The position numbers and the translations under genes are program-made. Positions 1 to 5,583 of a DNA stretch of 10,841 nt are shown here, piece by piece. How positions within the stretch are numbered: position 1 is the first letter of the stretch; the number at the start of each line of letters is the position of its first letter. The stretch covers positions 1-10,841 of the forward strand of contig JAKCCY010000095.1 in the NCBI GenBank assembly GCA_021838765.1, in the 5' to 3' direction. The DNA comes from Nitrospirota bacterium. GTDB taxonomy: Bacteria; Nitrospirota_A; Leptospirillia; Leptospirillales; Leptospirillaceae. The notes under the pieces are model-generated. The model ran no database searches. It saw nothing but the letters and a program-made list of their open reading frames with translations, and was not told the DNA's origin.

Positions 1-1780
1 ACTGACCTTTCATTCCCAGATAGAGATTGTCGTCTTTCCAGAGCCGGTACTTGACCTCGGCAATATCTCCCGCCTTGTATCCCTCTGCCTGATAATAGTT
101 CTGGAGGAACTGGTACCCAAGCTGGCCGCTCATGTTTGGAGCGATGGAACCTGAGGTAGACGAAGTACAGGAGGTCCCGTTGCAGCTCCCGAATCCCGCC
201 GGCATGCTTGTACTTCCGTAAGGCTCCACATTTGCATATAGAGAGTTTTTCACCCGGATCGACGGGGTGATCTGGTCCTTGACGCCCAGATCCAGCATGA
301 ACCGCCCGTATTCCCAATTTTTGAAAAACGGCGAATTGGGCGTATCTCCCGGGTTGGTCGGGTTACTATAGCTCGGACCGCCATTGTTGGTCGGGCCGTA
401 GGTATTGTAATTCGCGAGACTCATCGATGCGCCGCGGTCATAGGATTTGTAATTCGCTGTGGTGATGAAGTAAAGCTTCCCTCCCGTCAGATACTTTGTA
501 AGATTCCCGTAATACTGGTATTCGGTAAGAGGAGTGAACTGCTGGAAGCCATCCTGGTGAATGATGGTGAAGTCGTTGTAGCCACCGATGTTTGTGATCG
601 AATTGATCCCTGAGTTGTTGATGTAGCTTGTGTAATAGAGCCCGTAGGAACCGCCTCCGGCGTTGACAGTCTGAAAGGCATCCTGCATGGGATCAACCAG
701 ATGGAAGTTCACGGAACATCCCGCCGCGTAGTTTCCGGTTTCCCGGGATGTTGTCACACCCCTGTTGACGGTTGCGGACTTGATGTCGGTGTTCATGATC
801 CCGAGATCATAGACTTCCCCGCCATCGGCTTCAATGTTCATCGGAACGCCTTCAACCGACATTTCAATTCCGGCATTTCCGTTCGGATTGGTGTTGGCGC
901 CGCCCACTGTATAGCCACGGCAGGACATGTAGTTCATTCCCCCTGAGATACCCTGAGCTCCGGAACGGGAATAGTACTCGATACCCGGCGTGTTCTGCAT
1001 GAGGGTATAGCCCGCACCGGTTGTCAGATTCTGCTGAAATTTCTTCTGGTCAACAATGGAAATGGCACCGGTATTGTCCTGGATTCTCTTGTTTCCCTCC
1101 GCACGGATTTCGGCTCGCGCCATGCGATTGAATTGAAGTGAGATATTTTCTCTTGTCTTCCCGCTGACATCGACCGTTTCGGAGACTGGAACAAAGCCGT
1201 TTTTTGTGACTTGTACAAGATAGGTTCCTCCGGGAATCTGGGCGAGCGCATAATTTCCATTTTCATCGGAGCTTAGGGTATAGATCTCATGGGTGGAGAG
1301 GTTTTTGGCCTTGATCGTTGCAGAGACCGGTGTTTCGGAGTCACCCTTCTTCTGGGTGATCGTTCCCAGAAGGGTGGATGAACCTCGAGAAAGCATCTGG
1401 ATTGCAAAATCGATCTCTCCGGTCATTCCCGCTTTCAAGAATCCTTCTTTTCTCGATTGGGAAAAGTTTCCTCCTCCGACCAGGATTTCATAATCTCCGG
1501 GTGGAAGATCCGTGAAAAGGTATCCACCCTGGCTGTTTGTCTTTTCCAAAATGGAAGTGTCATTTTTCTTGTTGTGCAGGATGATGGAAACTCCTCCCAA
1601 TAGCTTCTGGTCTTTTTGAGAGCGGACGATCCCGTATAGGGTGGATGACTTTGATAGAGCAGGTGTGTTCTGGGCTTTGGGGGAAGCAGGATTGTCGGCT
1701 GCATTGGCCGTTCCGGATGCCCCAAGCGCAAACAAGGCCAAGGAAACGGAGGCACATTTCCTTGTAAAGGTTCGTTTCAT
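1..1780 (-). CDS. TonB-dependent outer-membrane receptor, N-terminal part (C-terminal barrel beyond left edge)
   Basis: Likely a TonB-dependent outer-membrane transporter; the substrate cannot be read from the sequence. The minus frame is open from ATG at 1780-1778 to the window edge, 593 codons without a stop. A signal peptide spans about residues 1-27 (basic MKRTFTRK, hydrophobic core, ANA cleavage site). Two beta-sandwich domains of the carboxypeptidase regulatory type follow: about 47-130 (NSQGGYLFTDLPPGDYEI) and about 135-217 (DENGNYALAQIPGGTYLV). The plug covers about 220-360 with VDQKKF, MQNTPGIEY, RGY, SVEGVP and NRGV-type segments. Aromatic, Asn/Gly-rich beta strands of the barrel begin near 365. 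Plug residues C287 and C355 could form a disulfide. The start is supported by GGAG about 7-10 bases upstream. A 10-base piece of the neighbouring TetR operator lies 43-52 bases upstream. The general class is secure; peptide, siderophore or metal cargo remains open. Confidence 0.9.
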   Translation of the reverse strand, partial: MKRTFTRKCASVSLALFALGASGTANAADNPASPKAQNTPALSKSSTLYGIVRSQKDQKLLGGVSIILHNKKNDTSILEKTNSQGGYLFTDLPPGDYEILVGGGNFSQSRKEGFLKAGMTGEIDFAIQMLSRGSSTLLGTITQKKGDSETPVSATIKAKNLSTHEIYTLSSDENGNYALAQIPGGTYLVQVTKNGFVPVSETVDVSGKTRENISLQFNRMARAEIRAEGNKRIQDNTGAISIVDQKKFQQNLTTGAGYTLMQNTPGIEYYSRSGAQGISGGMNYMSCRGYTVGGANTNPNGNAGIEMSVEGVPMNIEADGGEVYDLGIMNTDIKSATVNRGVTTSRETGNYAAGCSVNFHLVDPMQDAFQTVNAGGGSYGLYYTSYINNSGINSITNIGGYNDFTIIHQDGFQQFTPLTEYQYYGNLTKYLTGGKLYFITTANYKSYDRGASMSLANYNTYGPTNNGGPSYSNPTNPGDTPNSPFFKNWEYGRFMLDLGVKDQITPSIRVKNSLYANVEPYGSTSMPAGFGSCNGTSCTSSTSGSIAPNMSGQLGYQFLQNYYQAEGYKAGDIAEVKYRLWKDDNLYLGMKGQ

Positions 1781-1822
1781 GATGGACTCCAATGGTTTTT
1801 GACATCAAGTTGTTTTTAGAAA

Positions 1823-1832
1823 GATAGATAGG
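1823..1832 (-). promoter_or_regulatory. Operator-like half-site upstream of the TonB receptor
   Basis: The minus strand reads CCTATCTATC, identical to the first ten bases of the perfect palindrome in front of dsrE (with its flanking C). The matching right arm (ATAGATAG) is absent; the bases that follow match it poorly. It lies 43-52 bases upstream of the receptor ATG, where a regulator could act. It may be a weak or half operator for the TetR protein encoded next door, or a chance match. Confidence 0.35.
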
Positions 1833-2103
1833 TGTTCTGGAATGAAAGCGGATGCATGGTAGGAAAAGTCTGTTACGGGAAGATTTGAAATGCATCAAGA
1901 TGGGAATATGTTCAGATTGTTTTTGAGCTTTGATTTCCGCTATGGAAGGGATGTTTTGAAAGTCAAAGAGATATTGGCTTGCCAAGGAAGACCAGATGGG
2001 GCCCATTTTTAGAATGGATCTGAAATCAAAAGGAACTTCTGTTCCATTGAGATATGTTCCCTCATGCAGCAGGAAGAAGGCCCATGCGGAAGGTCATGAT
2101 GTC

Positions 2104-2132
2104 TTGACAGCCTATCGATGCACAGATAGACT
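2104..2132 (+). promoter_or_regulatory. tetR promoter with embedded operator
   Basis: TTGACA (2104-2109) is a perfect sigma-70 -35 hexamer. Exactly 17 bases downstream is TAGACT (2127-2132), which matches the -10 consensus at four of six positions. The 18-base palindrome at 2112-2129 fills the spacer, so a bound repressor would block RNA polymerase. The predicted transcription start falls near 2139, on the first base of the tetR ATG, which would make a leaderless mRNA. The -35 box is convincing; the -10 is moderate. Confidence 0.6.
2112..2129. promoter_or_regulatory. TetR operator O1 (autoregulatory)
   Basis: CTATCGATGCACAGATAG is an imperfect palindrome, symmetric at 14 of 18 positions. It shares the outer CTATC...GATAG with the perfect site at 2772-2789 and has the same 18-base length. 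Its place between the -35 and -10 boxes of tetR is the classic arrangement for a TetR-family autorepressor. Calling it the binding site of this regulator is inference from repetition and position. Confidence 0.6.
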
Positions 2133-2138
2133 TCCTTC

Positions 2139-2717
2139 ATGGTCCCGAATGAGATGAAAGAGCGGATTATTGATGTTGCCCAAGAGCTTGTTCAATCCCG
2201 TGGGTTCAATGCGTTCAGTTACCGGGATCTGGCGGAACAAATCCTGATCAGGACGGCCAGCATCCATTATTATTTTCCCAAAAAAGATGATTTGGGTCGT
2301 GCCCTCATTCAGAGGTACCGCTCCGATTTCGAGGGGGCCATCCGGAACATCGACGATACGGAGCGATCACCAAAAGATCGCTTGTCGGCCTATCTGAAGA
2401 TGTTTCTGGATCTTTCAAAAGGGGGCGCGCGTCTTTGTCTTTTTGCCGTTTTCTCTGCGGAGCTTCCGACCCTGTCGGAGACGGTTCAGGAAGAGATCAA
2501 GATTTTTTACGAGAAGAATGTCGGCTGGATCAATGAAGTGATTGATGAGGGACGATTAAGTGGTTCTTTCTCTTTTCCAGGAGAGAGCCGGGATGTCGCC
2601 TCTGCAATCTTTTCTTTTCTTGAAGGGGAAATGCTCGTTCGAAGGGTTTTCCAGGCGAAAGAGCCCTTTCCGGAAATTCCATCCGCAATCCGTATCCTGT
2701 TGTCCTGGAAGGACTGA
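2139..2717 (+). CDS. TetR/AcrR-family transcriptional regulator
   Basis: A 192-residue protein of normal TetR length, predicted to be a dimeric ligand-responsive repressor. The N-terminal DNA-binding domain spans about residues 7-55, with the helix-turn-helix in FSYRDLAEQ...RTASIHYYFPKKDDL, a typical TetR signature. The rest is an all-helical ligand/dimerisation domain. Its only cysteine is C100, in the segment ARLCLFAVFSAELP. This resembles the position of the redox-active cysteine in NemR-type TetR proteins, so thiol or reactive-sulfur sensing is possible (inference). ATG at 2139 has no Shine-Dalgarno and would be leaderless from the promoter seen; ATG at 2154 (MKERIIDV) is the alternative and equally lacks a good site. 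It stands 155 bases before dsrE in the same direction. Matching palindromes in front of both genes suggest it controls itself and the dsrE-yeiH unit. Confidence 0.9.
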   Translation: MVPNEMKERIIDVAQELVQSRGFNAFSYRDLAEQILIRTASIHYYFPKKDDLGRALIQRYRSDFEGAIRNIDDTERSPKDRLSAYLKMFLDLSKGGARLCLFAVFSAELPTLSETVQEEIKIFYEKNVGWINEVIDEGRLSGSFSFPGESRDVASAIFSFLEGEMLVRRVFQAKEPFPEIPSAIRILLSWKD

Positions 2718-2747
2718 GAAAAATCTTCAGGAATGTTGATTTCGATA

Positions 2748-2812
2748 GAGCCTGTTTCCGAATGAATGAGCCTATCTATCAATAGATAGTTTTATGCGGC
2801 AGACAGGCTCAT
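2748..2812. repeat. Nested inverted repeats around operator O2
   Basis: GAGCCTGT (2748-2755) is the reverse complement of ACAGGCTC (2803-2810). The closer copy ATGAGCCT (2766-2773) is the reverse complement of AGGCTCAT (2805-2812). Both therefore compete for the same right arm, and operator O2 lies in the loop. Part of this could fold in RNA, either as the 3' end of the tetR transcript or in the leader of dsrE, depending on where transcription starts. No U-run follows, so it is not a standard intrinsic terminator. Confidence 0.45.
2772..2789. promoter_or_regulatory. TetR operator O2 (upstream of dsrE-yeiH)
   Basis: CTATCTATCAATAGATAG is a perfect inverted repeat of two 8-base arms around CA. 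It lies 84-101 bases upstream of the dsrE ATG and just after tetR. The same 18-base design occurs in the tetR promoter. A -10-like TTTTAT (2790-2795) adjoins it, but I see no good -35, so the exact promoter is unresolved. Best read as the main operator of the neighbouring TetR protein. Confidence 0.7.
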
Positions 2813-2872
2813 CAAGGCTGTCCCGATGGTCGGGCAGTCCTAATCACCCCACTCTGAAAAGGAGGAATAATC

Positions 2873-3235
2873 ATGTCCCAGAAACATGTTTTTGTGGTTT
2901 ACTCAGGAGAGTCCGAAGCAAGTCGTGTCTATCATGCCCTGGTCTATGCCCGGCAGGCGCATCGCCGAGGAGATGAGTCCAGGCTGTTTTTTGCCGGAGC
3001 GGGATCCTATTGGCCTGAAGTTCTTGATGGGGACCATCCTGTTATGGGGGATCTTTTTAAAGAACTCAAGGACTCGGGAGTCATTGAAGGGGTGACAAAA
3101 AACTGTGCTGTGGCTTATGGACGGGATGCGGCTACAGAAAAGATCCTTCCACTGGTGTCCGGTCCGGAAGAAAGCAAAGGTCAGATCGATCTCCTTGATT
3201 ATGCCGATCGTTCCTATAAAATCTGGATCTATTGA
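2873..3235 (+). CDS. DsrE-family small sulfur-carrier-like protein
   Basis: A 120-residue soluble cytoplasmic protein with the DsrE/DsrF/YchN fold pattern. It has a first beta strand KHVFVVYSG, a helix rich in Ala (ASRVYHALVYARQAHRRGDE), a second strand SRLFFAGAGSYW, then a helix FKELKDSGV leading to the cysteine segment KNCAVAYG. The single cysteine, C78, sits where DsrE-type proteins carry the persulfide in sulfur transfer; many family members are sulfurtransferases or carriers, while others have unknown function. The start is well supported by AGGAGG at 2860-2865, seven bases before ATG. The TetR operator lies upstream. Downstream, a TTG-start frame overlaps its stop codon (TTGA), and yeiH follows 215 bases later. 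Linkage to a putative sulfur-oxyanion exporter supports a role in sulfane-sulfur or sulfite handling (inference); the substrate is unknown. Confidence 0.8.
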   Translation: MSQKHVFVVYSGESEASRVYHALVYARQAHRRGDESRLFFAGAGSYWPEVLDGDHPVMGDLFKELKDSGVIEGVTKNCAVAYGRDAATEKILPLVSGPEESKGQIDLLDYADRSYKIWIY

Positions 3236-3435
3236 GCGTCATCGAATTGGCCAAGTCTCCCCCAGAGCTTCAAGACACTGAATGGGAAGCCTTGGCGTCT
3301 GTTCAGCGGGGACCACTCTTTTTTCTTGAGGAGAGGTCCCTGTCATTGGGAGATGAGAAAATGGGATTCTCTTGCGGCTTTCTGAAAAACAGCATCATTC
3401 GGGGGGGATCCAAAAAAAGGAGATTGTTATCGTGA
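3232..3435 (+). CDS. Doubtful small protein between dsrE and yeiH
   Basis: A 67-codon frame starting with TTG at 3232, overlapping the dsrE stop codon as TTGA, and ending 15 bases before the yeiH ATG in the same frame. The product starts MSVIELAKSPPELQDTEWEA and ends in a basic KKRRLLS tail. It has one cysteine and no domain or membrane segment that I recognise. The stop overlap would allow translational coupling to dsrE, and the position in the presumed operon is plausible. Against it are the TTG start, the lack of an obvious ribosome binding site beyond coupling, and a strong hairpin at 3309-3340 inside it, which fits a structured spacer equally well. An internal ATG at 3361, preceded by GGGAG, could make an even shorter product. 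Confidence 0.27.
   Translation: MSVIELAKSPPELQDTEWEALASVQRGPLFFLEERSLSLGDEKMGFSCGFLKNSIIRGGSKKRRLLS
3309..3340 (+). repeat. Stem-loop in the dsrE-yeiH spacer
   Basis: GGGACCACTC (3309-3318) pairs with GAGAGGTCCC (3331-3340) in nine of ten positions, with a 12-base T-rich loop. No T-run follows the stem, so it is unlikely to be an intrinsic terminator. It could set relative mRNA levels of dsrE and yeiH by protecting or processing the transcript, or mask the region between them. Function is not shown by sequence alone. Confidence 0.5.
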
Positions 3436-3450
3436 AGGGAAATATTCTCA

Positions 3451-4467
3451 ATGATTGAAAAGGCCAGACATATATTGCCGGGACTTTTATTGACAGCTTC
3501 CATTGCCCTTGTGGCCAAGCTGATTTCTTCGCTGGATTTTTTAAAAGCCCACCTTCCCCTGGGTCCGGTTATGGTGGCTATCATTCTGGGAATTGCGGTC
3601 CGGAACCTTGTGCCTGTTCACGGAATTTTTGAAGGAGGGATCCGTTTCTCTTTCAGGCAGGTTCTTCGTCTGGGTGTCGCAGGTCTTGGTTTTTCCCTCA
3701 CTTTTGGGGAGATTGCCTCTGTTGGGGTAAAGGGATTTTTACTCGATACACTGGTTATCCTGGGGACCTACCTGTTTGCACGTCTTCTAGTTCGTCCGCT
3801 TGGTCTCAGTCAGGAGATTTCATGGCTTTTGGCAACCGGCACGGCGATCTGCGGTGCTTCGGCGGTCGCCGCGGCGAACTCCGTGGTCAAGGCCAAAGAT
3901 GAGGAAGTGGCTTTTGCCGTGACGACTGTGACGTTTTTTGGAACCTTGTCGATGTTCCTGTTCCCGGCCATCGAGCACTGGATGGGGTTTCCTCTGGATG
4001 TCTATGGAGCATGGGCTGGTTCATCCATTCATGAAGTGGCCCAGGTCATCGGTGCAACCGTCAATGTGTCTCCCTCTTCACTGGCCCTTGGGACCATTCT
4101 CAAGCTGACCCGGGTTGTCTTCCTCTTGCCGGTGATCATTCTTCTCGAATTCTGGATCCTGAAAGGAAGACGGGAGAAAGGGGGCTCGAGCAGGAGGGAA
4201 CATTTCCCCTGGTTTGTGGTTGCGTTTGCCGTGGTTGTCGGGATCAATTCCCTGCACATTCTCAAGCCTTCCCTGACCGATGCATTCAATAACCTTGACA
4301 GCATCCTTCTGGCAATCGCAATGGCGGGTCTTGGTCTTGAAACGAGGCTCTCAAAGGTTTTTCATGTTGGCGTCGCTCCGGTCAAGGCGGGAGTGGCATT
4401 ATGGATCTTTGTCAGTGTTCTGGGATTCGTCCTGTCCTGGGCCTTTTATGGTCCACATGCGATCTGA
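3451..4467 (+). CDS. YeiH/UPF0324-family putative sulfate exporter
   Basis: A 338-residue inner-membrane protein of normal length for the YeiH family (UPF0324, annotated as putative sulfate exporters), with about ten hydrophobic segments. Family signatures are clear: LPLGPVMVAIILGIAVRN (37-52), VLRLGVAGLGFSLTF (71-85), GTAICGASAVAA (130-141), AGSSIHEVAQVIGA (189-202) and the closing AIAMAGLGLETRL (288-300). The one marked loop, about 238-250, is basic (KGRREKGGSSRRE). ATG at 3451 follows GAAGGG at 3434-3439 with 11 bases between. An 8-codon frame, GTG 3432 to TGA 3458, with its own AAGGAG (3417-3422), overlaps the start and might couple translation. It is co-directional with dsrE and probably in the TetR-controlled operon. 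It converges on the RND adaptor gene with only 27 bases between stops and no visible terminator. The family is clear; the transported ion is not experimentally fixed for the family at large. Confidence 0.92.
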   Translation: MIEKARHILPGLLLTASIALVAKLISSLDFLKAHLPLGPVMVAIILGIAVRNLVPVHGIFEGGIRFSFRQVLRLGVAGLGFSLTFGEIASVGVKGFLLDTLVILGTYLFARLLVRPLGLSQEISWLLATGTAICGASAVAAANSVVKAKDEEVAFAVTTVTFFGTLSMFLFPAIEHWMGFPLDVYGAWAGSSIHEVAQVIGATVNVSPSSLALGTILKLTRVVFLLPVIILLEFWILKGRREKGGSSRREHFPWFVVAFAVVVGINSLHILKPSLTDAFNNLDSILLAIAMAGLGLETRLSKVFHVGVAPVKAGVALWIFVSVLGFVLSWAFYGPHAI

Positions 4468-4494
4468 CGGGCCGGAAACATGTTCTGCTCCATT

Positions 4495-5583
4495 TTACCG
4501 TTTAGTCCCAATCATGGCCCTGAGTCTCAACAGTCCTGCTGTCACAATCTGATCGTTCGGGAGGAAAGGGCCTTCCAGTAGGATCTCTTTCCCGTTCTGC
4601 GCCATTTTGGAAACATTCAGACGAAGAAAGCCTGTTCCCCTTTTGACAAGGACCTGAAGTCCTCCCGCCTGATTCTGAAAGAGGGCCTCCTTGGGAACGA
4701 TATATCCCTCCTGTGGCAGGTCGGGGACGATCTGCACAGAGACCCATAGGTCCGGACGGAAGCGGTGCTTTGGATTGGAAAGAGAGATTCTGATGGGAAT
4801 GGTCCGCGTTTGAGGATCAGCCATGGGGAAAACTCTCGTGATCACCGCAGGAATTGTTTCAAATGGAGGGTGCAGTGTCCGGATGGATACCGGAAGACCA
4901 ACCCTTATTCCTCTTTCCTGTCCCGGGTAAAGGTAGGCATCGACCCACAGGTGTGACAGGTCCGATATTTCGAAAAGCCAATCTCCCTGATGAACCTGAT
5001 TCCCTTCAATCTCTCCGGTCTTGATGATGGTTCCGGCAATGCTTGACCGCACTTCATAGCGATCAGACGGCTTGTGTGTCTTGATCAGACGATCAATTTC
5101 CTTTTGTGAGGCTCCAAGAGTCTTGAGTTTTGAAAGCGCCAGGGAGAGAAGGTCCCGACTGCCCGAAGCATTGATCCTGTGACTTTCCAGGACGCTGACC
5201 GCTTCCGCTTCGGCGGTCTGGAACTGGCGGCTCCGAAGGACAGCCAAAAGTTCTCCCCTTGAAACGGTATCTCCGGGAAAGGCCTTGATGGAGATGGTTG
5301 AAAGGGCACTGACTCTCGACATGACCCTGCGGTAATGAACGGGATCAAATGTAATCCTTCCCGGGATAATGACTTCCTGGGAGAGGCGTCCCTTTTGGAT
5401 CGGAATGGTTTTGACAAAATCCATCGTGTTCAGCTGTTGCTCCTGAGAACCGGCGTCCTTAGGGTGCTCTTTGGGATGTTTGGTACAGCCGGGAAGAACG
5501 AACAGGATTGTGGCACACAAAAGGAGCCCGGAAAACAATCCTGACGGGTTTCGAGGTGTTTTGTGCGTCTCAGATCTGGACAT
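4495..5583 (-). CDS. RND efflux periplasmic adaptor (HlyD/CusB-like membrane fusion lipoprotein)
   Basis: A 362-residue membrane-fusion protein linking an RND permease to an outer-membrane channel. The N-terminus MSRSETHKTPRN is followed by a hydrophobic stretch and the lipobox LPGC with C33, so it is a predicted inner-membrane-anchored lipoprotein. Domain order: first half of the beta-barrel and lipoyl region about 57-120 (GRITFD, AFPGDTVSRGELL), a short helical hairpin about 120-175, the second lipoyl half 177-210 (YEVRSSIAGTIIKTGEIEG...VHQGDWLFEISDLSHLWV), a beta-barrel with the typical ADPQTRTIPIRISL (255-268) and a C-terminal membrane-proximal domain. The frame opens further to 5682, but ATG at 5583 has AAGGA eight bases upstream and puts a proper signal sequence at the N-terminus. 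It overlaps the permease stop by 14 bases. The overall pattern is nearest CusB/CzcB-type adaptors; a metal substrate is possible, not shown. Confidence 0.9.
   Translation of the reverse strand: MSRSETHKTPRNPSGLFSGLLLCATILFVLPGCTKHPKEHPKDAGSQEQQLNTMDFVKTIPIQKGRLSQEVIIPGRITFDPVHYRRVMSRVSALSTISIKAFPGDTVSRGELLAVLRSRQFQTAEAEAVSVLESHRINASGSRDLLSLALSKLKTLGASQKEIDRLIKTHKPSDRYEVRSSIAGTIIKTGEIEGNQVHQGDWLFEISDLSHLWVDAYLYPGQERGIRVGLPVSIRTLHPPFETIPAVITRVFPMADPQTRTIPIRISLSNPKHRFRPDLWVSVQIVPDLPQEGYIVPKEALFQNQAGGLQVLVKRGTGFLRLNVSKMAQNGKEILLEGPFLPNDQIVTAGLLRLRAMIGTKR

Larger units (their letters stand above)
1781..2138. other. Divergent intergenic region between the TonB receptor and tetR
   Basis: This is a 358-base stretch with no credible gene. 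An open minus frame crosses part of it, but it overlaps the receptor gene in another frame and its translation (Ile/Phe/Ser/Arg-rich, no domain pattern) does not look like protein. Recognisable elements are the receptor ribosome binding site (GGAG, 1787-1790 on the minus strand), a 10-base TetR-operator-like piece at 1823-1832, and at the right end the tetR promoter with its embedded palindrome (2104-2132). A short inverted repeat TTGGC-TT-GCCAA near 1974-1985 is too small to interpret. The rest, about 1840-2100, shows nothing I can name. Confidence 0.6.

Noticed and set aside
1992..2005. ATGGG-G-CCCAT followed by T-run as a terminator
   Set aside because: The arms are separated by a single base, so no hairpin can form; more likely a chance palindrome.
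1560..2006. A 148-codon minus frame covering the receptor start and part of the intergenic region
   Set aside because: It overlaps the receptor gene in another frame, lacks a ribosome binding site and shows no domain or membrane pattern.
2507..2782. A 91-codon minus frame over the end of tetR
   Set aside because: Antisense to a clear TetR gene and running across the operator; no start signal or protein features.
2822..2834. CCCGA-TGG-TCGGG hairpin before dsrE
   Set aside because: Only five pairs with a three-base loop and no T-run; too weak to call a terminator or riboswitch.
4468..4494. Possible bidirectional terminator between yeiH and the adaptor gene
   Set aside because: The 27-base gap contains no stem of useful length; any terminator would have to lie inside one of the genes.
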